Shown here: positions 26,051-35,143 of the stretch, in pieces
How positions within the stretch are numbered: the first letter of the stretch is position 1
Layout of the letters: each line of letters begins with the position of its first letter
Assembly (NCBI GenBank): GCA_963599255.1
Contig: CAVBWS010000004.1
Location: 10,283 to 74,282 of the forward strand
Origin: RGIG5612 sp963599255
GTDB lineage: Bacteria > Bacillota > Clostridia > Lachnospirales > Lachnospiraceae
Reading direction: 5' to 3'
DNA: 64,000 nucleotides
Program-made: the position numbers and the translations under genes
Notes under the pieces: model-generated
The model's input: only the letters and a program-made list of their open reading frames with translations
Told to the model about the DNA's origin: nothing
Databases searched by the model: none

Positions 26051-27076
26051 TTAGTTAATTCTGCCTATAGTTGCAGAATACATCCATGTACCTGAATCTC
26101 CGTAACTGAAATTCCATCCGCCGTAACCGTACTGGTTATGAAAATCGGGATCATAAACCTCTATATCTCCATCAACATCTATTTCCACCCAGCTATGAGC
26201 CCCTACCGTACCATTCCTATAAGGAACTACACCAATAACCTGGTGTGCATCATATCCAAGAGCTGAAGCCATCTGACAGAAAGCTGCTGCCATATCAAAA
26301 CAGTCACCATTTTGATATAAAAAATAGTGTACTGCACAAATCTCAGGAATATCGTTCACCGCTGTACCTGATACATCATGCACACGATAAGAATATAGTG
26401 ATGCTAATATAAATGAATTATACAAACTGTTTCCGGTAAGATTGTTATAATGGATTGCCAGAGACTGTGCCTGTGTAAGTCCTTCTTCGGCACTTGGCGT
26501 GTTATTAGCTTTGCCTCCATCATTAATTACTGCTACTGTCGCCGGGCCTGCCATGCCATCAACATCTAACCCATTGATTAACTGGAATAATTTCACAGCT
26601 GACTTAGTGTAATCCCCGAACACTCCGTCAATCATACCAATAAAATATCCCAATTCCTTCAGCTTCTGCTGTAAAATTACAACTTCCGAGCCTCTTGATC
26701 CGTAGAATAAAGGGGATGAAATATTTGCAGTATTATTTTTAGCGGAAGCTTCCGGCTCTGTTTCCGGCACTGCTGAATTGCCATCTATCCCCAGTGCTGC
26801 TAATGTGTTTGAACCTGCACATCCGTCCGGATATAGTCCATTGTCATTCTGAAAAGCAATCACTGCATTTTTCGTTGCAGGACCATAACTTCCGTCAACG
26901 TTGCCATCGTAATATCCCAATTTTATAAGTCTTTGCTGAATACTTACAACTTCTGTACCATGTGACCCATATATAGAATCAGCAGATGCATTCATTGCAG
27001 ATAAGCCAGCAGCCAGCAAAGCTGTCAGAGTTATAACTGCTATTTTTGAAGCTCGGATCTTAATCTTATGTCTCAC
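26051..27076 (-). CDS. Secreted protein with two peptidoglycan-binding repeats and a transglutaminase-like domain
   Basis: The 341-aa protein has a signal peptide (about residues 1-32, ending SAMNASA), two PG_binding_1 repeats (about 34-98, SHGTEVVSIQQRLIKLGYYDG, and 120-185), and a C-terminal domain (about 205-341) with the transglutaminase-like triad: Cys in NGDCFDMAAAF, His in GAHSWVEID and Asp in EVYDPDFHN. The start is a GTG with AAAGGG upstream. It should act on the cell wall, as a protease-like or amide-cleaving enzyme; activity is inferred. It lies downstream of the SSS symporter with a 64-bp gap. Confidence 0.85.
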   Translation of the reverse strand: MRHKIKIRASKIAVITLTALLAAGLSAMNASADSIYGSHGTEVVSIQQRLIKLGYYDGNVDGSYGPATKNAVIAFQNDNGLYPDGCAGSNTLAALGIDGNSAVPETEPEASAKNNTANISSPLFYGSRGSEVVILQQKLKELGYFIGMIDGVFGDYTKSAVKLFQLINGLDVDGMAGPATVAVINDGGKANNTPSAEEGLTQAQSLAIHYNNLTGNSLYNSFILASLYSYRVHDVSGTAVNDIPEICAVHYFLYQNGDCFDMAAAFCQMASALGYDAHQVIGVVPYRNGTVGAHSWVEIDVDGDIEVYDPDFHNQYGYGGWNFSYGDSGTWMYSATIGRIN

Positions 27077-27140
27077 TTTTCCCTTTCAAATATAATTTTA
27101 CAATTTTCATGTCATAAACAAGCATTACCAAAATGATTAT

Positions 27141-28772
27141 TTATAAAGCTAATCCTTTCATATATGGAATAATCCAAAGAATTAACATACCTACAAAAGC
27201 AATAGCGCCAACAAAGCACCCACCCTTTACAAAATTTATTGTTTTCTTTATGTTTACAGGGTCTCTTTCGCTTTCAGGAATTACAAACATTGCCTTATAT
27301 GCTTCAGCTTCTTTTTCTGTAACTTTTGTTAGTGATGACACAACTATGATTGCTATGATATTGAGTATCATTCCTACAAAACATGGTTCAAGATAAATCG
27401 GAAGACTCCAGCCTAAAAAATACGAAAAAAGTTTTATTGCAAATGTTCCGACGAAACCTGTCAGCATTCCGGCAAATGCCCCGCTTTTTGTAATACGTTT
27501 TGAAAAGACTGAGGCAACTGCTACCGGCATCCATGATCCGGCTATAATGGAACCTCCAAAATACATAATGATAAAAATAGCCGGCGGATTTAAAACTGCA
27601 ACTGCAGTAACTGCCAGAGCCGCAATAATCATTACAACTCTGCCAATATTTATTGCCTTTTTATCTATCATATTACTGTCAGTATCATTCTTATCAAATA
27701 CCTTAACAATATCATTTACCACCATACTGCCGATAAGTGACTGAAATGTAGTAGCTGAGGAAATTCCTGCTGCGAAAATACCTGTGAGAAGAATAATGCC
27801 AAGAACCTTTGGCATCAGATTCATACTCGCCCAAATCAGTACATGTGTTGTTGATTCATTTGCAGCCATATCCGGATATACGAGATTGACCAATACAGCA
27901 GCAAATCCGCTGAGAAACTGAAGCATAAAAACTCCTATTGCAGACCAAAAGGCACTTTTTATAACAACACTTTCATTCTTCGCCATCTGATATCTGCTGG
28001 CCTGCCATGGTCCTATTGCACATACACTCATCCACGAAATTCCATAAATGACACCAAACAGCACAGTTGAAGCTTTATCATCATACAATGTACCAAGCTT
28101 TCCTGTCCATGAAAGCAATGCAGCTGTATCTGTATTAGCAGCAATATTTTCTACACTTTGATACCATCCTCCTGTTCCTTTTGCTACGAATACAACACCC
28201 AGCACAAGTGCAATAGTAAAAAGCGCAGCCATCAAAGTATCAGTAATAAGAACTCCCTTACTGCCTGATGTAACTGAAATAATTGTAAAAACCACCATTG
28301 CAATAATTATACAGATTCTATAATCCACACCCGTTATAACCTCCATGAGTGTGCCAACGCCCTGCATAATACTGAGAAGATAAACGGTCATTGTGATAAT
28401 CGCTGTAACAGCCGATAGCTTTCTGACTGCAGAAGAATCGAATCTTTTTCCGAAGAATTCCGGCATCGTATAAGCCTTCGATCTTCTGAGATACCTCCCA
28501 AAAAACACTGCTCCGAAAATGTAACCGGCACTCAGCATTCCGGACAGCAGAATTACCGGGGCAAATCCTCCATCATAACATGTTCCGGCATCCCCCATGA
28601 ACATGCCCGTAGATGCATATGACGCTACAAGCGAACCGGCAATAAGTATCACCGGTGCATTTCGCCCTGCTACATAAAATTCTTCCGCATTTTTAACCTT
28701 TCTGCTTACAAGAATACCTATAACAATGAATATTATCATTGCAATAATTATACCCCAAAAATAAATATTCAT
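27141..28772 (-). CDS. Sodium:solute symporter (SSS family)
   Basis: The 543-aa protein has about 13 membrane spans and the SSS pattern, including VKNAEEFYVAGRNAPVILIA after the first span and GISSATTFQSLIGSMVVNDI in the middle. It uses a sodium gradient to import a small solute; substrates in this family include pantothenate, proline and carboxylates. The start overlaps the stop of a 41-codon gene (TAATG), suggesting the two work together. The location beside an acylation operon may be incidental. Confidence 0.92.
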   Translation of the reverse strand: MNIYFWGIIIAMIIFIVIGILVSRKVKNAEEFYVAGRNAPVILIAGSLVASYASTGMFMGDAGTCYDGGFAPVILLSGMLSAGYIFGAVFFGRYLRRSKAYTMPEFFGKRFDSSAVRKLSAVTAIITMTVYLLSIMQGVGTLMEVITGVDYRICIIIAMVVFTIISVTSGSKGVLITDTLMAALFTIALVLGVVFVAKGTGGWYQSVENIAANTDTAALLSWTGKLGTLYDDKASTVLFGVIYGISWMSVCAIGPWQASRYQMAKNESVVIKSAFWSAIGVFMLQFLSGFAAVLVNLVYPDMAANESTTHVLIWASMNLMPKVLGIILLTGIFAAGISSATTFQSLIGSMVVNDIVKVFDKNDTDSNMIDKKAINIGRVVMIIAALAVTAVAVLNPPAIFIIMYFGGSIIAGSWMPVAVASVFSKRITKSGAFAGMLTGFVGTFAIKLFSYFLGWSLPIYLEPCFVGMILNIIAIIVVSSLTKVTEKEAEAYKAMFVIPESERDPVNIKKTINFVKGGCFVGAIAFVGMLILWIIPYMKGLAL

Positions 28773-28897
28773 TATTTTCTTTCCCCTTTGATGTCTTTTT
28801 CTATAATATTCTTATATTCCTTTTTTAATCTGATTAATGACCATACTGCAAAAAACGAAAACCATACTCCTATAAATGCTGCAAGAACTATTTCCAT
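28772..28897 (-). CDS. 41-aa single-span membrane microprotein partner of the SSS symporter
   Basis: An unlisted small gene encodes MEIVLAAFIGVWFSFFAVWS, followed by a Lys/Glu-rich cytoplasmic-looking tail ending KGERK. AAAAGGGG lies upstream of the ATG at a suitable distance, and its TAA overlaps the ATG of the symporter. One hydrophobic helix then a charged tail is the pattern of small SSS-associated subunits. Coding is supported by the ribosome binding site and the coupling; the function is inferred. Confidence 0.72.
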   Translation of the reverse strand: MEIVLAAFIGVWFSFFAVWSLIRLKKEYKNIIEKDIKGERK

Positions 28898-28987
28898 ATA
28901 CAATATCCCCTTTTACAAGTCACACATTACAAGTATACATTTTAAATTCTGTCTACTGCCTCAGCGCTTTATTCAAATCAAGCTGAA

Positions 28988-30067
28988 TTATTCCGTCCGG
29001 TATTCTTCCAGAAAATCTCTTTGTGTATATAAATACCCACTGGCATTGTTATCAGTAAGATATTCCAGATTACCGATAATCTGATCGTTATAGGAAGCAC
29101 ATTTTTTCCAATCACTGTCAACCTGCTCAGAATGTTCTGTATTCAGATTGTACCTTTTTACAAGATACTCTGAGAAAAATGTTGTAAACTTCTCAGCGCC
29201 AAAAATGTTCAGATGTGTTGAATTATAAAAATCATGCGAAAAATCAAGTCCTATATCTGATACAGCTCCGGAAAGATTTACAAAATCAAATCCGGCATTA
29301 CGGATCATATCTATCATTTTAGAATATGATTCTTTATTTTCGTAATTGTACATATCCGGATAACGTACAAAAAGTACATTTTCTATATCTGCCTCTTGCA
29401 GATAATCCAGAAGTATCTCAAGATATTTAAATCCGGCTTCCGATATATCATACTCACCCGAATAATTTTTATACGGTTCACAGTTTGGAGTCGTTGCAAA
29501 GTTTTTTGTAATTGAATATCCCATGTTATTCATATCAATCTTATCCTGAAGTACCTGCAGGCACTCCCCTAACTTGTTCCAGGCAGAATGATATTTTTCA
29601 AAAGGAAACCGGTAGCTTGACTGCATGTCTTCCGGAACAAGATCATTTATTGCTTCCTGCTTTACTTCTGAATCCGGCAATGAATCAAGGAATTTCCTCA
29701 GACTGGTATCATCCTCTTGAACATCATAGCAGAAACTCCACGTCTCAAAAACGAGGAGTTGCGGATGTTGCTCTTCGATGGCTATTTCAGCGGCATATCT
29801 GTACAATGACGCAGGCATCGTAGAAGAAGCCAGAGAATATGTTGTAATTCCCTGCTCTTCATAGGCCAAAGGTGAATAAAAATAAGAATACATATAACTT
29901 GATCCTATCATAACGACATCTATACTGTCCTTTGGCTCAAGATAAAACCCATATATTCCCACTGCATCTTTTTCATTTGCAACACATAACAGATTTGCTG
30001 CAAACACAAGAATAATAGCTGTTATAAGCACAAACGCTGTTATTTTAATCCAATGTTTTAATTTCAT
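28988..30067 (-). CDS. SGNH-type acyltransferase/esterase, DltD-like
   Basis: The 359-aa protein has one N-terminal membrane span (about 8-28) and an extracellular SGNH domain. The nucleophile motif is VVMIGSSYMY (Ser56/Ser57, the latter equivalent to the GDS Ser) and the catalytic Asp/His pair is in DFYNSTHLNIFGAEKF near the C-terminus. It follows the MBOAT gene by 71 bp on the same strand. In Dlt-type systems the SGNH protein takes the acyl group from an MBOAT-linked tyrosine and delivers it to a cell-envelope acceptor. I chose the ATG rather than an upstream TTG; both ribosome binding sites are weak. Confidence 0.85.
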   Translation of the reverse strand: MKLKHWIKITAFVLITAIILVFAANLLCVANEKDAVGIYGFYLEPKDSIDVVMIGSSYMYSYFYSPLAYEEQGITTYSLASSTMPASLYRYAAEIAIEEQHPQLLVFETWSFCYDVQEDDTSLRKFLDSLPDSEVKQEAINDLVPEDMQSSYRFPFEKYHSAWNKLGECLQVLQDKIDMNNMGYSITKNFATTPNCEPYKNYSGEYDISEAGFKYLEILLDYLQEADIENVLFVRYPDMYNYENKESYSKMIDMIRNAGFDFVNLSGAVSDIGLDFSHDFYNSTHLNIFGAEKFTTFFSEYLVKRYNLNTEHSEQVDSDWKKCASYNDQIIGNLEYLTDNNASGYLYTQRDFLEEYRTE

Positions 30068-30138
30068 AATATTTTTTACCAATAAGTGACCAGATACATA
30101 TTCACTAAATGCAATTCATCAAGACATAATTCATCTGG

Positions 30139-31779
30139 TTAAAACTGCATATACACAAACTCACTTGATGAAACTCCCGGTCCGTACATTCCAAATATTA
30201 CAACTGCCACTATGCAGCCGATTCCTAAAGTCCACTGGATCCACAATGGCTGTCTGCTAAGGCTTTCACGAATGCTCTTATTTGAAACTTCCTGATATAA
30301 ACTGACCGCAAACACTATCAGAAGTCCAATGACAGCGACAATCCAGTCTGCAGACTCTAATCCCGTTTCCACTGCTGTGCCCAGGTGAGTTGTATGCCCG
30401 AGTACAGGCGTAAGACATTTCCATATCATCGAAAAGCCGTCCATCATTCCGTCTGCAATATCGAAAGCAAATGACAGACCAACAATAAATACTGTTCTGA
30501 TCATCTGCCATATTCTCCAGCCCATGGTTTCTGTCTTTATTCCAAGCTTTTTCAGCAGCCATTTAAAAAACGGATCCAGAATCATTGCTACAAGGATAAT
30601 AATTCCATTCCACAATCCATATCCGGCATATTTCCAGTTTGCGCCATGCCACATACCGATTATAAAAAATGTAATTAGAGTTCCTATGCATCCCGGAAGG
30701 ACCCTTCCCAAATGCTGTATAAAAGTGAATCCGCCCCATACGCTATCTTCAGGAATTTCTTTTTCAGGATTTTTTTCCAGTTTTACGATCCAGGTTCCAA
30801 GCTTTAGAAACGCTTTAGATACAGCAATCGGATAAAACAAATAAGTTTTCAGCCATTTACCAATGGAGATATGCCATCTGCGCCAAAATTCCGTAACGCT
30901 TTTTGAAAAGAACGGTCTCTTGAAGTTTTCAGCCATATTTATTCCAAACATACAGCCTACACCTCTGGCTATATCGATGCCGCCGGAAAAGTCTGTATAT
31001 AACTGGGCTGTATAGATGATCAGTATCAACAGGTTATACCCGTTGCTCAATTCATTTTTTACAGGCAGAAGATTGTTCAGCGCCACCACCAATCTATCGG
31101 CTATTACCATCTTTTTAAACAGACCCCATATAACAAGCTGGGCTCCGTATTTTATATTTTCATATTTAAGATCATGTCCCTCATATAGCTGTGGTGCCAA
31201 TTCGCTGTAAATTGCTATAGGTCCCTGTACGATCTGCGGAAAGAACGTAACAAACAGTGCAAACTTTGCAGGATTTTGTTCAGGAATAACCTTTTCCCAG
31301 TAAACATCAATAATATATCCCATTGACTGGAATGTATAAAAGCTTATTCCTAACGGAAGTGCCAGACTCAAAACAGGAAAACCCACATTAATCAGTCCGC
31401 CAAACCACCCTGCCATAAAATTATAATATTTTACAACAGCAAGGATGCCGAAATTCAGCACAAGAATCAGAACAAGGATCCACCTTTTTGTGATCATTGT
31501 CCTGTGTTTGAACTTTTTCTTATAATCCTGATTCCACTCTGATTTATTAGCTTTAAGAAATGCCTTCCTGTTTTTGGAATATCTGTCCAGACATATTGCT
31601 CCTGCCCATGTCGTAAAAACTGTAAATAAAATATATGGAAAGTACTTAAAACAGACTATGCCATAGAAGGCCAGACTGGCTGCAAGAAGTACAAAATATC
31701 TCTGGGCTTTAGGTATTATGTAATATAATAATAATGAGATAATAACAAATGCAAAAAATGTCAATGATGTCAGCGTCAT
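30139..31779 (-). CDS. MBOAT family O-acyltransferase with C-terminal acyl-shuttle-like motif (DltB-like)
   Basis: The 546-aa protein has about 11-13 membrane spans and begins MTLTSLTFFAFVIISLLLYY. MBOAT histidines are His303 (FWRRWHISIGKW) and His378 (GMWHGANWKYAGYG). The final six residues are F-V-Y-M-Q-F (541-546), the F-x-Y-x-x-F pattern reported for the DltX acyl-shuttle motif, which in some systems is fused to the MBOAT. It should move an acyl group from the cytoplasmic carrier protein to an outer tyrosine. Start chosen at an ATG with AGGA upstream rather than a TTG. A terminator-like hairpin precedes it. Confidence 0.93.
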   Translation of the reverse strand: MTLTSLTFFAFVIISLLLYYIIPKAQRYFVLLAASLAFYGIVCFKYFPYILFTVFTTWAGAICLDRYSKNRKAFLKANKSEWNQDYKKKFKHRTMITKRWILVLILVLNFGILAVVKYYNFMAGWFGGLINVGFPVLSLALPLGISFYTFQSMGYIIDVYWEKVIPEQNPAKFALFVTFFPQIVQGPIAIYSELAPQLYEGHDLKYENIKYGAQLVIWGLFKKMVIADRLVVALNNLLPVKNELSNGYNLLILIIYTAQLYTDFSGGIDIARGVGCMFGINMAENFKRPFFSKSVTEFWRRWHISIGKWLKTYLFYPIAVSKAFLKLGTWIVKLEKNPEKEIPEDSVWGGFTFIQHLGRVLPGCIGTLITFFIIGMWHGANWKYAGYGLWNGIIILVAMILDPFFKWLLKKLGIKTETMGWRIWQMIRTVFIVGLSFAFDIADGMMDGFSMIWKCLTPVLGHTTHLGTAVETGLESADWIVAVIGLLIVFAVSLYQEVSNKSIRESLSRQPLWIQWTLGIGCIVAVVIFGMYGPGVSSSEFVYMQF

Positions 31780-31818
31780 AACAATTACTATCCTGTTGAG
31801 CGTATATTGAATGTACAA

Positions 31819-31867
31819 AAAGCAATAAAATGTATTTCATTGATATAGAAACACATTTTATTGCTTT
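31819..31867 (-). terminator. Terminator-like hairpin between the secreted protein and MBOAT genes
   Basis: AAAGCAATAAAATGT (31819-31833) and ACATTTTATTGCTTT (31853-31867) form a long stem. On the minus strand it is followed by TTTTTG, 19 bases after the stop of the upstream gene and about 40 before the MBOAT start. Confidence 0.65.
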
Positions 31868-31885
31868 GTAAATCTATAAATCTAT

Positions 31886-32848
31886 TTAATAAAATAATCC
31901 ATCTTCTATACAGCCATCTGCGCCCTGCGCTGCGCCTGTATCATCAGAATAATCTTCCGAATAGTCATATGAATAGTCGTATGAATAATCATATGAATAG
32001 TCATCTGCATAATCGTATGAATAATCGTCATAACTGCTATAATCGCTATAATCACTATAATTATTATCATCTATTTCAGCAGGATGATAATAATCATTCA
32101 TATATTTTTCGAAATCGTAAGTATTAACCGGCTCTTTTCCGTTTTCTGTATACTCAACATACAGAATATCGTCATCTAAATATAATGCTATTGCTTCAGC
32201 ATTATCTGCATCGAATGCTCTGATTGTATACTCATTGTCATCATCTGCAAATTTTACATTCACTATAAACTCGGTTGACAGAGAATATTCTCCAAGTGCT
32301 TTTTTAAGTTCAGCTGCATCTTCACTTTCCTCTTTGCTGTCATCGTCATCCTCGTCATCGATTTCAACATAAAGGCTTACCGTTTCATCGGCTGCTATCA
32401 CATCTCCGCCTTTAAGCAGATTACCCTGATAATCATCTCCGAGAAGCAATTCCATCATTTCATCATCGACCCCGCCATCTTCAGAAAGATTATTTGCTTT
32501 TCTGAAATCAGCTACTGCAGCCTGAGTTTTTGGTCCATACGAGCCATCAGCTACATCGTCAAGATATTTCTGATTGATAAGTGCTTTCTGCAATGCAATA
32601 ATATTCCCATTTATATCATAGTCGTTATCAAACCTTTCGAGACGGATATATTCGATTTCCTTTCCGGTCTTGTTAGTAAGTTCAAGCTGAACCGCATCAT
32701 CCTTTTTTTCTCCCAGAGTTTTTTCTGCAGCTTTTTGAACAGCTGTAGTCTCCTCAACTTCAGGACCTGCAAATACTGACCCTGTAAAACATAAACATGC
32801 TGAAACCATAATAACTGTAGCTTTGCTTAAAATATTTTTTTTCTTCAC
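31886..32848 (-). CDS. Secreted protein with peptidoglycan-binding fold and Asp/Tyr/Ser-rich tail
   Basis: The 320-aa product has a signal peptide ending CFTGSVFA, a PG_binding_1-like repeat (about 75-135, GNIIALQKALINQ to DGSYGPKTQAAVADF), an acidic region (DDEDDDDSKEESED), a short beta-rich domain, then a tail (about 270-312) of alternating Tyr, Asp and Ser, and ends EDGLFY. I chose a GTG start with AAAGGG six bases upstream; an in-frame ATG 18 bases earlier lacks one. It lies inside a dlt-like operon. The role is unknown; a surface target or docking protein for the acylation system is a possibility. Confidence 0.68.
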   Translation of the reverse strand: MKKKNILSKATVIMVSACLCFTGSVFAGPEVEETTAVQKAAEKTLGEKKDDAVQLELTNKTGKEIEYIRLERFDNDYDINGNIIALQKALINQKYLDDVADGSYGPKTQAAVADFRKANNLSEDGGVDDEMMELLLGDDYQGNLLKGGDVIAADETVSLYVEIDDEDDDDSKEESEDAAELKKALGEYSLSTEFIVNVKFADDDNEYTIRAFDADNAEAIALYLDDDILYVEYTENGKEPVNTYDFEKYMNDYYHPAEIDDNNYSDYSDYSSYDDYSYDYADDYSYDYSYDYSYDYSEDYSDDTGAAQGADGCIEDGLFY

Positions 32849-32938
32849 TTTATTCCCTTTCTTCATAAAATTCAGTATATAAACCGAAACACAGATCATA
32901 GCTGCACTTCACACTTTTATTATCTACGTACGTTTTTA

Positions 32939-33166
32939 TTATTCATCTTTTAATCTCTGCATCATTTTCCAGATCGCCCCTGCACTATTGAAATTATCAG
33001 GAATAATCTGTGACGGCGGAACCGTTATGTCAAATTCTTCATCAAGCATTGCTATTATCTGTAGTACATCAAATGAATCCAGAAAGCCTCCATCAAATAA
33101 TGCTGTTTCATTTTCAAAATCTACATTTCTTTTTATTTTTCTAAGTTGTTCCATAAGTTGTTCCAT
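32939..33166 (-). CDS. Acyl carrier protein (DltC-like)
   Basis: The 75-aa protein has the 4'-phosphopantetheine attachment site at Ser31 (GGFLDSFDVLQII) and a typical four-helix carrier length. The DSFDVLQ motif is close to DltC. It lies 23 bp after the stop of the AMP-forming ligase. The ATG MEQLMEQL is preferred because AGGG lies eight bases upstream; an earlier in-frame TTG would overlap the ligase stop. It should carry the acyl group activated by the ligase and hand it to the MBOAT. Confidence 0.9.
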   Translation of the reverse strand: MEQLMEQLRKIKRNVDFENETALFDGGFLDSFDVLQIIAMLDEEFDITVPPSQIIPDNFNSAGAIWKMMQRLKDE

Positions 33167-33189
33167 AAAATATTCCCTGTTATACCCTT

Positions 33190-34722
33190 TCAAATCATCT
33201 CTTTCAACTTTGCCCTATCTATTTTACTGTTAACATTGTACGGCATTACTGTAAGCTTTTCAACACGGTTAGGAATCATATATTCAGGAAGAAGTTTTTT
33301 TAACCCCGAATCAACCTCATCCTCGCTGCATGTTCCCTGATAAAACAGTATAATTTTTGATCTTACCGAGTCGTATAAACAGCAATTCCGTTCCACACCA
33401 CTTATAGACGACGCAACGGTCTCTATTTCTCCAAGTTCGATACGATTGCCCATATGTTTTATCTGAAAATCTTTTCTTCCCATATAAATCAAATTTCCAG
33501 TCTCATCCCATCTGGCAAGATCACCCGTCCTGTACATTATCTTTGTTTCCGGATCATCACCCTCATTATAGGTTGGATTAGCTACAAAGACCTCCGCAGT
33601 TTTATCTGGCATATTGTAATAACCATCGGCTATACAAATACCTGCAGCACATAACTCACCTATTTCACCATAAGGCACTTCATTATCATTTTCATCAAGC
33701 AGCATTACCGTTATATAAGGTACAGGTATCCCGATAGGAAGAGACTCTGTATCACTATAATCACGATCAACGAAATAATAAGAAATAAGTTCTGTTGTTT
33801 CCGTCGGACCATATAGATTTACGAACTCAGTATCCGGGTATTCTCTTCGCCACATATTAAGCTGCTTAGTTGGCATTACTTCGCCTCCAAATATAACCAT
33901 ACGTAATCCGTCAATGTGTAGTTCCGGAAGTGCTTTTAAATTGGCAATCTGACAGTAAACTGAAGGTACCCAGTATATCGTATTCACTTTATGTTCTTTT
34001 AAATAATTAAGAGTTACCATTGGAAATGAAAACACTTTTTTAGGAGGAATATAGCAGGTCGCTCCGCACATGATCGTCAGATAAATATCCGGGCAGCTCA
34101 TAATAAAATAAAATGGTGCCTGGTTTGCAATAATTGTTGTATCATCATATTTTAAAGTATCTCTGTACCATGCCAGATATGCCGGAAAAGCCTTATGTTT
34201 AATGATAACACCTTTAGGAATACCCGTTGAACCTGATGTAAAAAGCACAAACATTGTGGCAGTCTCGTCTATTTTGCCTCTGACTTCATCCAGAGCAGAC
34301 TGGTTGGTCTCAACCGATGCACAATCCTCAATATTAAAAATATTTTCCTTACTTACAGCTACGCCGCTTTCGCACATAACTGCTGCAATCTTTTCATTGT
34401 ATGCATTTGCAGTTACTACTGCAGCCGGATTAAGAACTGAAAGAATCTTATGCATTCTTGCTTCAGGCATATTCACATCCAAAACAGTATAAAAATTCCC
34501 GCTGTAAATAACGCCCAGCATTGAAGCCACACAGTCAGCATTTTTATCCATGAATATACAAACCGGGGTTTGGAAACATCCTGTTTTAGCCAGAGCCGTA
34601 CCAATTTTTTTTGACTTTTCTTCCAATTGAGAAAATGTTATTTCGTTTTTTTCATCAATAAATGCTTTTTTATCAGCATAGTTTTTCGCAGTTTCTTCTA
34701 AAAAATCTGTAACAATTTTCAT
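33190..34722 (-). CDS. AMP-forming amino acid/acyl ligase (DltA-like)
   Basis: The 510-aa adenylate-forming enzyme shows the core motifs: FTSGSTGIPKG (about 165), NLYGPTETTE (about 300), YRTGDLARWD (about 405) and the C-terminal catalytic Lys motif NSKIDR near the end. The order ligase, carrier, MBOAT, SGNH matches a Dlt-type pathway, where the enzyme activates D-alanine and loads the carrier. The substrate here is not proven; the binding pocket would need modelling. AGGAG precedes the start. Confidence 0.88.
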   Translation of the reverse strand: MKIVTDFLEETAKNYADKKAFIDEKNEITFSQLEEKSKKIGTALAKTGCFQTPVCIFMDKNADCVASMLGVIYSGNFYTVLDVNMPEARMHKILSVLNPAAVVTANAYNEKIAAVMCESGVAVSKENIFNIEDCASVETNQSALDEVRGKIDETATMFVLFTSGSTGIPKGVIIKHKAFPAYLAWYRDTLKYDDTTIIANQAPFYFIMSCPDIYLTIMCGATCYIPPKKVFSFPMVTLNYLKEHKVNTIYWVPSVYCQIANLKALPELHIDGLRMVIFGGEVMPTKQLNMWRREYPDTEFVNLYGPTETTELISYYFVDRDYSDTESLPIGIPVPYITVMLLDENDNEVPYGEIGELCAAGICIADGYYNMPDKTAEVFVANPTYNEGDDPETKIMYRTGDLARWDETGNLIYMGRKDFQIKHMGNRIELGEIETVASSISGVERNCCLYDSVRSKIILFYQGTCSEDEVDSGLKKLLPEYMIPNRVEKLTVMPYNVNSKIDRAKLKEMI

Positions 34723-35143
34723 TTTAGCTCCTATATTTTTTAAATCGAATCAAATTGATAACTCCTGATTATCCCTTTGTAGCCAAGCTAAGGCTGAAAT
34801 AAATCATTTGAAATTACATTTCAACTTAACATTATTATTCCTATCGAGAAATACAAATACAACGCTTATATTCCGGGTATTGTCCAAGGGATTCTCTGAA
34901 AATATCAGCCCTATAAGCATAATTATAAGGATAATATACCAGAGAAGCTCTATTCCTTTATGGAGATTTTCGACTTGCCCAAATTCCCCGTGATTGTAGC
35001 ATATCATCAAAATAGCAACAAGTGATTGTACACAGACTTCTTCATTAATTCAACTTGTATAATACGGTACACATATGAATTGCCTTGACGGCGCATGATT
35101 GGAGATTTAAGTCCATTTTAAGTTTGAGGAATATCATAATATT
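34723..35143. other. 421-bp intergenic region between divergent genes
   Basis: The region separates the leftward dlt-like operon and a rightward lipoprotein gene. It contains the palindrome at 34808-34824. A reading frame at 34804-35007 on the minus strand has one hydrophobic helix but no ribosome binding site, so I do not annotate it. A TATAAT-like box at about 35057 may belong to the lipoprotein gene. Confidence 0.4.
34808..34824. promoter_or_regulatory. Perfect TTGAAAT-N3-ATTTCAA palindrome, possible operator
   Basis: Seven-base arms are separated by TAC, about 85 bases before the ligase start. The core resembles the palindrome next to the RpiR gene. No regulator gene is nearby. Confidence 0.35.

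Noticed and set aside
34804..35007. Short minus-strand frame with one membrane helix
   Set aside because: No ribosome binding site and no recognisable family. It overlaps a similar frame on the other strand.
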